A stretch of 7,598 nucleotides of DNA from Candidatus Competibacteraceae bacterium (GTDB lineage: Bacteria; Pseudomonadota; Gammaproteobacteria; Competibacterales; Competibacteraceae). The translations under genes and the position numbers were made by a program. Below, piece after piece: positions 1 to 5,754 of this stretch (position 1 is its first letter; each line of letters opens with the position of its first letter). The notes beneath the pieces were generated by a model. The model did no database searches and had not been told where the DNA came from. It worked only from the letters and a program-made list of their open reading frames with translations. The DNA is taken from positions 1-7,598 of the forward strand of contig DPWB01000360.1 in NCBI GenBank assembly GCA_003527885.1. The letters are read 5' to 3'.

Positions 1-288
1 GCAGAACTTGCAGGCCAGATTGCAACCGGCGGTGCCGAACGACAAGACGGAGGTGCCGGGCAGGAAATGGTTGAGCGGTTTTTTCTCGATGGGATCGATG
101 CAAAAACCGCTGGAGCGCCCGTAACTGGTCAGCTTGATCATGCCATCGTGGCAGCCGCGCACGAAACACAGGCCCTGCTGGCCTTCGTGCAGCTTGCAAT
201 AGCGCGGGCAAACGTCGCATTGGACGCGGCCATCGTCGAGGACATGCCAGTAGCGGGTCGGAAAGAACTCGGTGGTCATCGCATTCAT
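1..288 (-). CDS. amrS: AmmeMemoRadiSam system radical SAM enzyme, N-terminal 96 residues (runs off the window)
   Basis: Reading the minus strand from an ATG at 288-286 gives 96 codons open to the window edge. The last eight residues are CNLACKFC (89-96), the CxxxCxxC motif that binds the radical SAM 4Fe-4S cluster, so the window ends on the third cluster cysteine. Before it lies a cysteine-rich N-terminal segment with Cys at 24, 27, 31, 41, 46 and 63 (QCDVCPRYC, then GLCFVRGC), typical of the AmmeMemoRadiSam radical SAM proteins, which resemble pyruvate formate-lyase activases. A strong ribosome site, AAGGAGG at 300-294, precedes the start; Met4 (279-277) is a less likely alternative. The gene is divergent from amrB and amrA, its usual partners. 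The family's reaction and substrate are not established. The rest of the protein cannot be seen. Identification is by motif and context. Confidence 0.9.
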   Translation of the reverse strand, partial: MNAMTTEFFPTRYWHVLDDGRVQCDVCPRYCKLHEGQQGLCFVRGCHDGMIKLTSYGRSSGFCIDPIEKKPLNHFLPGTSVLSFGTAGCNLACKFC

Positions 289-450
289 CGCGGCCTCCTT
301 GGAAAAGGCTCTCATATTAGGAAACTTTTATGAAACTAGCATCGCCGCCGGTTGCCATACGTTTTATACTGCTGTATCGATTATCAGCGGATAAACTGTG
401 CGCCCTATACTCTAAATGAGTGGGATTGGCAAACTAATCGGGAGGGCGTC
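289..450. promoter_or_regulatory. Divergent intergenic region between amrS and amrB, probable promoters
   Basis: These 162 bases are much more AT-rich than the flanking genes and must serve both divergent units. On the plus strand TATACT occurs twice, at 365-370 and 406-411. The second could be a -10 element for amrB, with a weak -35 TTATCA at 381-386 (19-base spacer, longer than ideal). Between them is a short inverted repeat, TTATC (381-385) and GATAA (390-394) with a 4-base centre, which could be an operator or chance. Toward amrS, TAATAT (minus strand, around 318-313) is a possible weak -10. GGGAGG at 440-445 is the ribosome site of amrB. The promoter calls are inferred from short matches only. 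Confidence 0.35.
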
Positions 451-1239
451 ATGCACACCGTACGCACACCTGCCGTCGCCGGCCTGTTCTATCCGGCCGA
501 CACCACCGAGTTGCACGCTCAGGTGCGGCACTTCATCGGGGAGGTCGAAGCGCCGGACGGGCCGTCGCCCAAGGCGATCATCGCCCCACACGCCGGTTAT
601 GTCTATTCCGGTCCCATCGCCGCCTCGGCGTATGTCCGGCTGCAAGCGGTTCGAGGAACCATCGCCCGCGTCGTGCTGCTCGGTCCCAGCCACCGCGTGG
701 GCTTTCGCGGCATTGCCGCCAGCGCCATGGTGGCGTTCGAAACTCCGCTCGGCAAGATTCCCGTCGACCAAACCGCCGTGACGCGGGCGCGCGAATTGCC
801 GGATGTCGGCGTTCTGGAACAGGCCCACACCCGCGAGCATAGCCTGGAAGTCCATCTGCCGTTCTTGCAAGAGGTGTTGGGGGAGTTCGAGCTGGTGCCG
901 CTGGTGGTCGGCGAGGCGCGTCCCTCGCAAGTGGGCGAAGTGCTGGAGGCGCTGTGGGGCGGCCCGGAAACGCTCGTCGTCATCAGCACCGATCTCAGCC
1001 ATTATCTGGATTACCAGCACGCCCGACAAATGGACCAGGAAACCTCGCGGGCCATCGAGACGCTGCGTTTCGAGGAGATCGGTTACGAACAGGCCTGCGG
1101 GCGCAATCCGGTCAACGGTTTGTTGTGGGTGGCGCGCCGCAAGGGTCTGGCTGTGGAAACCATCGACTTACGCAATTCCGGCGACACCGCCGGGTCGCGC
1201 GATCAAGTGGTCGGTTACGGGGCTTATGCCTTCCACTGA
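451..1239 (+). CDS. amrB: AmmeMemoRadiSam system protein B (Memo-like family)
   Basis: This 262-residue protein belongs to the Memo family, structurally related to extradiol-type metal dioxygenases; the bacterial role is unknown. Visible family signatures are IIAPHAGYVYSG from residue 43 (His47), LLGPSH from 76 (His81), HTREHSLEVHLPF at 126-138, STDLSHY at 179-185 (His184) and NSGD at 242-245. His47 and His81 fall close to the metal ligands His49 and His81 of human MEMO1. By eye, the place of its third ligand, a cysteine, is Asp245 here. The start at 451 is chosen because GGGAGG (440-445) sits just upstream and the family normally begins near 'MHTVRTPAVAGLFYP'. An in-frame ATG at 352 would add 33 residues unlike the family. 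The stop overlaps amrA by 14 bases, suggesting coupled translation. Confidence 0.93.
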   Translation: MHTVRTPAVAGLFYPADTTELHAQVRHFIGEVEAPDGPSPKAIIAPHAGYVYSGPIAASAYVRLQAVRGTIARVVLLGPSHRVGFRGIAASAMVAFETPLGKIPVDQTAVTRARELPDVGVLEQAHTREHSLEVHLPFLQEVLGEFELVPLVVGEARPSQVGEVLEALWGGPETLVVISTDLSHYLDYQHARQMDQETSRAIETLRFEEIGYEQACGRNPVNGLLWVARRKGLAVETIDLRNSGDTAGSRDQVVGYGAYAFH

Positions 1240-1822
1240 TGCGCTGTCCCGCCAAGATCGCGCCACCTTGCTTGAGGTCGCCCGGACGTCGATCCGCCAC
1301 GGCCTGGAGCACGGTCAGGCTTTAGCCGTGAACCCCGACGACTATCCCGAAGCGTTGCGACCGCCGCGAGCGACTTTCGTGACGCTGGAAATCGAAGGCC
1401 AATTGCGCGGTTGCATCGGCACGCTGGCGGCCCATCAACCGCTGGTGCGGGATGTGGCCGAACACGCTCATGCCGCCGCTTTCGCCGATCCCCGCTTTCC
1501 CGAGGTGGCCACCAAGGAGTTTCCCCGGCTGGACGTGCACATTTCCGTGCTGTCGCCGGCGGAACCGCTTCACTTCGATTCCGAGGAAAGTTTGTTGGAG
1601 CAGTTGCGGCCGGGTGTCGATGGCCTGACCCTTCAATTCCGCGGCCATCGCGCGACCTTTTTGCCGGCCGTCTGGGACAGCCTGCCCGACCCTTACGTGT
1701 TTTTGGCCCAACTCAAGCAGAAAGCCGGCTTGCCGCTGAATTTCTGGTCGCCGGAATTGCGGGCGGAGCGCTATACCACCGACTATTTCGGCGACGCCGA
1801 CGTGACCGGCAGCGCCCGCTGA
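1226..1822 (+). CDS. amrA: AmmeMemoRadiSam system protein A (AMMECR1 domain)
   Basis: This 198-residue protein is a single AMMECR1 domain. The family signature LRGCIG is at residues 60-65, preceded by ATFVTLEIEGQ. Further conserved blocks follow: RFPEVATKEFPRLDVHISVL, ATFLPAVWDSLPDPYVFLAQ and YTTDYF near the C-terminus. The function of AMMECR1 is not known; the human homologue is tied to a developmental syndrome, and bacterial copies sit beside Memo and radical SAM genes as here. The ATG at 1226-1228 lies inside the end of amrB. No good ribosome site precedes it, which fits translation coupled to the upstream gene. The open frame extends upstream inside amrB, but that part is only an out-of-frame reading of amrB. 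The gene ends 48 bases from the convergent gene's stop, with no clear terminator between them. Confidence 0.93.
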   Translation: MPSTDALSRQDRATLLEVARTSIRHGLEHGQALAVNPDDYPEALRPPRATFVTLEIEGQLRGCIGTLAAHQPLVRDVAEHAHAAAFADPRFPEVATKEFPRLDVHISVLSPAEPLHFDSEESLLEQLRPGVDGLTLQFRGHRATFLPAVWDSLPDPYVFLAQLKQKAGLPLNFWSPELRAERYTTDYFGDADVTGSAR

Positions 1823-1870
1823 GCTGTCGGACGCCCCGTTCCGCCGCCAGACGGCCCCAGCGCCAGAGGC

Positions 1871-2500
1871 TTAAAGAAGGCCGGACCGTCGCAACCGCTT
1901 TAAATCGGCGGGCGTGTCCACATCCCAACCGGGCGGTAGCTCGACCCACACTATTGCTGACCGCTCGAGCCGGCGGCGGGTCACCTCCAACACGGTCGGA
2001 GCGCCCCAAGGGATGCCACGAAACATCCAAGGACAAGGCCGACGCAAGCCGACCAGCACGTAGCCGCCATCTTCTGCCGGCCCTAGCACCACATCCCCCG
2101 TAGCGAGCCGATCGAACGCGGCACGCAATTCCGCGATTCCGACCGACGCCCAATCACCCCCGATCAAAACCGCCCGGCCACTGACCCGCAGCGTTCGATT
2201 TAAGGCGTGATTCATCCGCCGACCGAGATCGCCCGCGCACTGGCGGCGCAACCGCACGCCATAATCGCGCCGGCAAGCGCCAAAGAAGCCGTGACGCGAA
2301 TCCGGCGCACCCCACAGTTCGACCGGACACAGCCGGGCCGCGCTCGCTAGCGCGAGCGTCCGGCGCAATAGGGACCGGTAGAGCCGCGCCGCGCCGCGCG
2401 CGCCCAACTGTCCGGCCAGCCGGGTTTTGACCCGACCGGGAACCGGGGCTTTGGCAAAGACCAGTAAGCGGGCGTCGGGAAACATAAAGTTGTCGTTCAC
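1871..2500 (-). CDS. TIGR04282-type (DUF2064) transferase, 'arsenosugar biosynthesis' / rSAM-selenodomain-associated family
   Basis: This 209-residue protein of the nucleotidyl/glycosyl-transferase-A fold resembles CofC-like enzymes. Supporting motifs: LLVFAKAPVPGRVKTRLA at residues 12-29, the nucleotide-binding style N-terminus; GDLGRRM at 90-96; and GPAEDGGYVLVGL at 140-152. Between them is IGGDWASVG (113-121). The family usually reads close to IGSDCP there, so the conserved Asp is kept but the following residues differ. The start is GTG at 2500-2498, overlapping the upstream gene's TGA as GTGA, a typical coupled arrangement; ATG at Met6 (2485-2483) is an alternative. It ends with TAA at 1873-1871, convergent with amrA. 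The family name comes from gene neighbourhoods elsewhere; no arsenic or radical SAM/selenodomain gene is adjacent, so the true substrate is open. Confidence 0.85.
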   Translation of the reverse strand: MNDNFMFPDARLLVFAKAPVPGRVKTRLAGQLGARGAARLYRSLLRRTLALASAARLCPVELWGAPDSRHGFFGACRRDYGVRLRRQCAGDLGRRMNHALNRTLRVSGRAVLIGGDWASVGIAELRAAFDRLATGDVVLGPAEDGGYVLVGLRRPCPWMFRGIPWGAPTVLEVTRRRLERSAIVWVELPPGWDVDTPADLKRLRRSGLL

Positions 2501-3180
2501 GGGCGGTAATAAATCCGGGCGAGTCGGGCGGGGTCAGCGCCGAGGAAATAAGCCAGCCGCAACCGCCACATCAGCAGGATGGTGCGCAAAATACCGTCGC
2601 GCTCCCAGCGCCGGCTGGACGTTTGCAGCCGCTGACGCAAGCAGACCGGCCGGCTGTGCCGCTTCAACAAGCGGCTGAGAGCGATGTCTTCCATCAGGGC
2701 AATGGACGGAAAACCGCCAACTCGCTCGAACAGGCTCCGGCGCACGAAAACCCCTTGATCGCCGGTGGCGATGCCGGTCAGCCGGGAACGGAAGTTCATT
2801 GCGCCCTCGACCACTCGCAGCAGCGGCCGCCGGCCGGACAGCCGCACGTCGAAGCGACCCCAACCGCGCTCCGGCGATTCCAGAGCGCTCCGAATCCGTT
2901 GAGCCGCATCCGGCGGCGGCAAGCTATCCGCGTGCAGGAACCAGAGAATGTCGCCGCTGGCTTGCTGTGCGCCCGCGTTCATTTGCATCGCGCGACCTTT
3001 CGTGCCGACAAGAACGCGATCCGCCAAGGGTTCGGCCAGCGCCACGCCTTGATCCCGACTGCCGCCATCCGCCACGATCAACTCGCAATCTTGAGCGCGC
3101 AATGGCTGCAAGGCGCTCAAGCACGCTTCAATCTGGAGCGCTTCGTTGAGAATTGGCATGACGACTGAAATCCGGGACAT
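2497..3180 (-). CDS. TIGR04283-type family 2 glycosyltransferase, 'arsenosugar biosynthesis' / rSAM-selenodomain-associated family
   Basis: This 227-residue GT-A glycosyltransferase begins MSRISVVMPILNE. It shows ADGGS at 37-41, KGRAMQMNAGA at 61-71 and FLHADS at 81-86, where Asp85 is the DxD-like nucleotide-sugar/metal site. GDQG at 140-143 and MED at 163-165 are the acceptor-side catalytic region of this subfamily. The length fits these small single-domain enzymes, and no membrane segment is evident. The ATG at 3180-3178 is chosen because the conserved fold starts at once; the frame stays open upstream but only through the tRNA-Ala gene. The ribosome site is weak. It overlaps the next gene by 4 bases, so the two are probably one operon. 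The name reflects context in other genomes and should not be read as proven arsenosugar synthesis here. Confidence 0.88.
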   Translation of the reverse strand: MSRISVVMPILNEALQIEACLSALQPLRAQDCELIVADGGSRDQGVALAEPLADRVLVGTKGRAMQMNAGAQQASGDILWFLHADSLPPPDAAQRIRSALESPERGWGRFDVRLSGRRPLLRVVEGAMNFRSRLTGIATGDQGVFVRRSLFERVGGFPSIALMEDIALSRLLKRHSRPVCLRQRLQTSSRRWERDGILRTILLMWRLRLAYFLGADPARLARIYYRP

Positions 3181-3245
3181 GATTTTGGGCGCGAGGTCTA
3201 GCGTAGAAAACTCGAAGATTGTATAGTGTTTTTTCCGATTTTTAT
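3181..3245. promoter_or_regulatory. Divergent promoter region for tRNA-Ala (+) and the transferase pair (-)
   Basis: The 65-base gap is AT-rich from about 3205 on. On the plus strand TATAGT (3222-3227) matches five of six bases of the -10 consensus and would place a transcript start about 12 bases before tRNA-Ala. No convincing -35 is visible. On the minus strand TACAAT (3223-3218), overlapping it, is a five-of-six -10 candidate for the transferase genes, again without a clear -35. Both calls rest on short matches. Confidence 0.35.
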
Positions 3246-3321
<76 letters not shown>

Positions 3322-3327
3322 AATTCC

Positions 3328-3355
3328 AAAGGCTCGAACCCTGTTCGGGCCTTTT
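3328..3355 (+). terminator. Intrinsic terminator of tRNA-Ala
   Basis: AAAGGCTCGAAC (3328-3339) pairs with GTTCGGGCCTTT (3343-3354) over 12 positions with one G-U pair and a 3-base loop CCT. The second arm ends in a short T run (3352-3355). Placement seven bases after the tRNA 3' end fits rho-independent termination of tRNA-Ala. The A-tract on the 5' side could make it work on the minus strand as well. Confidence 0.8.
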
Positions 3356-3620
3356 GCTTGTCCGAAACGCCCGTTTGGTGCGGGACATCCAACCCGGCGG
3401 ATCGGTTCCGGTTGGGTGCGCGCAAGCCGATCGAAACCCCGATGATTCAGCGCGTGGCCGAAAACGACAAGATCGTGACCCGCCATGTGGGCGACGCTGA
3501 ATTTCAGCGCGCGGCATTTCCGATGCTGATGCGGGAGACCGTTGAGGCGACACACGCGACGCGGAAGCCCGCAGGCGATGGCGGACATCTCACGGACACT
3601 TGCCCGCAGTCCGGGAAAAC
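3356..3620. other. 265-base interval between convergent tRNA genes; no established gene, possible coding remnant on the plus strand
   Basis: No complete gene is recognisable. A plus-strand frame from ATG 3442 reads MIQRVAENDKIVTRHVGDAE, then FQRAAFPMLMRETVEATHAT, with codon use like the neighbouring genes up to about 3565. It then loses protein-like character and ends at a TAG at 3631-3633, inside the tRNA-Glu gene. The segment faintly recalls the C-terminal tails of type I restriction R subunits, but this is an impression, not an alignment. No ribosome site precedes the ATG (only CGAAACCCC) and the frame upstream is not convincing. If real, it is a broken 3' fragment. No terminator for tRNA-Glu (minus strand) is evident here. 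Confidence 0.3.
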
Positions 3621-3696
3621 TGGCGCTCCCTAGGGGTTTCGAACCCCTGTTCCCGCCGTGAGAGGGCGGTGTCCTGGGCCACTAGACGAAGGGAGC
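3621..3696 (-). tRNA. tRNA-Glu (anticodon CTC)
   Basis: A complete 76-base cloverleaf on the minus strand. The acceptor stem is GCTCCCT/AGGGAGC, the anticodon stem CCGCC/GGCGG with loop CTCTCAC, and the T-arm is CAGGGGTTCGAAACCCCT-like. Discriminator G and CCA are encoded (3624-3621). The anticodon CTC lies at 3662-3660 and reads GAG. The body closely matches enterobacterial tRNA-Glu, differing in having C rather than T at position 34. The gene is divergent from pcnB. Confidence 0.97.
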
Positions 3697-3741
3697 GAGG
3701 GTGGCGTGACAGGCGGTAGCGCCCGCCGGATAAAAAATAGT

Positions 3742-3769
3742 ATTATACCGCCGCTTCCGCATCATACAA
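3742..3769 (-). promoter_or_regulatory. Probable sigma-70 promoter of tRNA-Glu
   Basis: On the minus strand a perfect -10, TATAAT (3747-3742), lies 16 bases after TTGTAT (3769-3764), a partial -35 match (TTG conserved). Transcription would start near 3735, about 39 bases before the mature tRNA 5' end. The same bases read on the plus strand give TATTAT (3741-3746), a five-of-six -10 facing pcnB, so the element may be bidirectional. Confidence 0.6.
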
Positions 3770-3786
3770 GATTTTACAAACCTTCC

Positions 3787-5136
3787 TTGAAAGCCAGCCC
3801 GATTCCCCAACCCACCATTATTCCTCGCCCGGAACACACCATCTCGCGGGCCAATATCAGTCCCAATGCCGTCAAGGTTTTGTACCGGCTGCGCGAAGCC
3901 GGGTTTCGGGCCTGTCTGGTCGGCGGCGGGGTGCGCGACCTGCTGCTCGGCCGCGAACCCAAGGATTTCGATATCGCCACCGACGCCCGTCCCGAACAAG
4001 TCCACAAACTGTTCCGCAACTGCCGCTTGATCGGCCGCCGCTTCCGGCTGGCGCATGTCCAGTTTGGCCAGGAAATCGTCGAGGTCGCCACTTTCCGCGG
4101 CCAGAGTGGGGACGGCGAGGACGGTGACGGGCCCGGCGTGGAACGCACGGCCAGCGGCCGCATCCTCAGCGACAACGTTTACGGCAACATCGAGGAAGAT
4201 GCCTGGCGGCGCGATTTTACCGTCAACGCGCTGTATTACGATATCGACAATTTCGTGGTGCTCGACTACGTGGGTGGCATCGCCGACCTCAAGGCGGGCC
4301 TCATTCGGCTGATCGGCGATCCGGCGCAGCGCTATCAAGAAGATCCGGTACGCATGTTGCGGGCGATCCGGTTCGCCGCCAAACTGGGGTTTCGCTTCGA
4401 TCCCGCCACCGAAGCCCCCTTACACCGTCTGGGCAACCTGCTGGAGCAGATCCCTTCGGCCCGGTTGTTCGATGAAGTGCTCAAGCTGTTTCTGACCGGC
4501 GGCGCCATTCAGGCTTTCGAGCTGTTGCGCCATTACCGCTTGTTCGGCTGGCTGTTTCCGGCGACCGAACGCTGCCTGAACCACCAACAGCAGCATTATC
4601 CGAAAACTCTGCTGGTCCGGGCGCTGGCGAACACCGACAGCCGGCTGGCCGAGGATAAACCGGTCAATCCGGCGTTTCTGTTCGCCGCCCTGCTGTGGGA
4701 ACCGTTGCGGGAACGGATGAAACCCCTTCATGGCCACGGCTTGAGCGACACCGAGGCGCTGCAAACCGCCGCCGACGCGGTCATTCAGGACCAGATTCGC
4801 CACACCGCCCTGCCGCGCCGCTACAGCTTGCCGATGCGGGAAATCTGGGACCTGCAGCAGCGGTTGACCGTCACCGCCGGCAAGCGACCGCTGCGCCTGC
4901 TGGACCATCCCCGCTTTCGCGCCGGCTATGATTTTCTGTTGCTGCGCGCCGAGACCGACGAGCAGGCCGCCGAGTTGGCCGATTGGTGGACCCGGTTCCT
5001 GGCGCTGGACGAACCCGGCCGCGCCCAAGCTCTCCAACCGACCAAAACCACCAAGACAGGCAAATCCCGGCGCCGGCGCAAGCCGCGCTCCGCCCGCAAA
5101 GGCCCTCAAGACGTCTCGCTGCACCCCGAAACCTGA
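3787..5136 (+). CDS. pcnB: Poly(A) polymerase I
   Basis: PcnB adds poly(A) tails to RNA 3' ends and promotes RNA decay. The class II nucleotidyltransferase head shows LVGGGVRDLLLGREPKDFD, with Asp60 and Asp62 as metal ligands (numbered from TTG 3787). The third catalytic Asp143 is in WRRDFTVNALYYD. FRNCRLIGRRFRLAHV and EDPVRMLRAIRF (185-196) are PcnB/CCA-adding-enzyme hallmarks. The very basic tail with RRRRKPRSARK (from about 427) is typical of PcnB rather than CCA-adding enzymes. The protein has 449 residues from this start. The start is uncertain: no ATG lies between tRNA-Glu and the conserved region. Options are TTG 3787 (chosen because it lies after the likely promoter), GTG 3706 (purine-rich GGGAGCGAGGG upstream, but close to the tRNA), or an ATT such as 3802; E. 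coli pcnB is known to start at AUU. folK follows after 16 bases. Confidence 0.93.
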   Translation: MKASPIPQPTIIPRPEHTISRANISPNAVKVLYRLREAGFRACLVGGGVRDLLLGREPKDFDIATDARPEQVHKLFRNCRLIGRRFRLAHVQFGQEIVEVATFRGQSGDGEDGDGPGVERTASGRILSDNVYGNIEEDAWRRDFTVNALYYDIDNFVVLDYVGGIADLKAGLIRLIGDPAQRYQEDPVRMLRAIRFAAKLGFRFDPATEAPLHRLGNLLEQIPSARLFDEVLKLFLTGGAIQAFELLRHYRLFGWLFPATERCLNHQQQHYPKTLLVRALANTDSRLAEDKPVNPAFLFAALLWEPLRERMKPLHGHGLSDTEALQTAADAVIQDQIRHTALPRRYSLPMREIWDLQQRLTVTAGKRPLRLLDHPRFRAGYDFLLLRAETDEQAAELADWWTRFLALDEPGRAQALQPTKTTKTGKSRRRRKPRSARKGPQDVSLHPET

Positions 5137-5152
5137 TCGTGTAGCCGGCCTC

Positions 5153-5650
5153 ATGCAACCCGCCCGCGCTTACATCGGTATCGGCAGCAACCTGGATGAC
5201 CCCATCCAGCACGTGCGACGCGCGTTCCAGGCGCTAAGCGGCGTTCTGGCCAGCTGTTGCGTGGCCCGGTCACCGCTGTACCGGAGCGCGCCGGTCGGCG
5301 GGCCGCCCGATCAGCCCGACTATATCAACGCCGTCGCCGCCCTGGACACCGGTCTGACGCCGGGGCAGCTGCTTGCTGTTCTGCAATCCTTCGAACTGGC
5401 GCAAGGCCGCATCCGAACCGTGCGCTGGGGCCCGCGCACGCTGGATTTGGACTTGCTGCTGTACGATCAGCTGATCTGCGACGACCCTCGACTCGCCCTG
5501 CCCCACCCCCGCCTGCACGAGCGGGCCTTCGTTCTTTACCCGCTCTACGACATCGCCCCCACCCTCAGTATTCCCGGCCAGGGTTCTTTGCGCGAGCTGC
5601 GTGCAAATTGTCCGCAACAAGGTCTAATCCGGCTGGACAGCGACGATTAA
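5153..5650 (+). CDS. folK: 2-amino-4-hydroxy-6-hydroxymethyldihydropteridine pyrophosphokinase (HPPK)
   Basis: FolK transfers pyrophosphate from ATP to 6-hydroxymethyl-7,8-dihydropterin in cytosolic folate synthesis. The 165-residue length matches the single-domain enzyme. Motifs: AYIGIGSNLDDP at the N-terminus, the HPPK signature RWGPRTLDLDLLLYD with metal-binding Asp98 and Asp100, and LPHPRLHERAFVLYPL near the C-terminus. The start ATG at 5153 follows the pcnB stop by 16 bases; the ribosome site is weak, which fits translation linked to pcnB. The pcnB-folK order is conserved in gammaproteobacteria such as E. coli. Confidence 0.96.
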   Translation: MQPARAYIGIGSNLDDPIQHVRRAFQALSGVLASCCVARSPLYRSAPVGGPPDQPDYINAVAALDTGLTPGQLLAVLQSFELAQGRIRTVRWGPRTLDLDLLLYDQLICDDPRLALPHPRLHERAFVLYPLYDIAPTLSIPGQGSLRELRANCPQQGLIRLDSDD

Positions 5651-5651
5651 C

Positions 5652-5666
5652 CGGCTACGATAGCCG
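5652..5666 (+). other. Small hairpin in the 104-base folK-panB gap
   Basis: CGGCTA (5652-5657) and TAGCCG (5661-5666) form a perfect six-base stem with a CGA loop, starting one base after the folK stop. No T run follows, so it is not a standard intrinsic terminator; it may act as an mRNA 3'-end or processing structure, or be chance. The rest of the gap (5667-5754) is C-rich, with no clear promoter and only a weak ribosome site (CCGAG) before panB. Confidence 0.4.
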
Positions 5667-5754
5667 CGCAGCCCGACCTGCTCCAAAAAACCCTAAAACC
5701 CCGCCGCCGCGCCTGGCGTCCCCGGTGCGTTGCGGCCCGCACGCCGAGCACCCC

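Noticed and set aside
67..333. Plus-strand 88-residue open frame at the left edge
   Set aside because: It lies antisense to amrS, whose minus-strand product has clear radical SAM and cysteine motifs; the plus-strand product resembles nothing.
352..450. Upstream ATG at 352 as the amrB start
   Set aside because: It would add residues unlike the family and run through the AT-rich promoter-like gap; ATG 451 has a strong ribosome site and the family N-terminus.
803..1225. N-terminal extension of the AMMECR1 frame
   Set aside because: This part is an out-of-frame reading of amrB; the AMMECR1 domain begins shortly after ATG 1226.
1823..1870. Terminator between convergent amrA and the transferase gene
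   Set aside because: I found no stable stem followed by a T run on either strand in these 48 bases.
3334..3652. Near-repeat of TCGAACCCTGTTC (3334-3346) and TCGAACCCCTGTTC (3639-3652) as a possible attachment site or tRNA fragment
   Set aside because: The first copy is fully explained by the 12-base terminator stem and the second by the tRNA-Glu T-arm; the match is short, contains a gap and does not extend.
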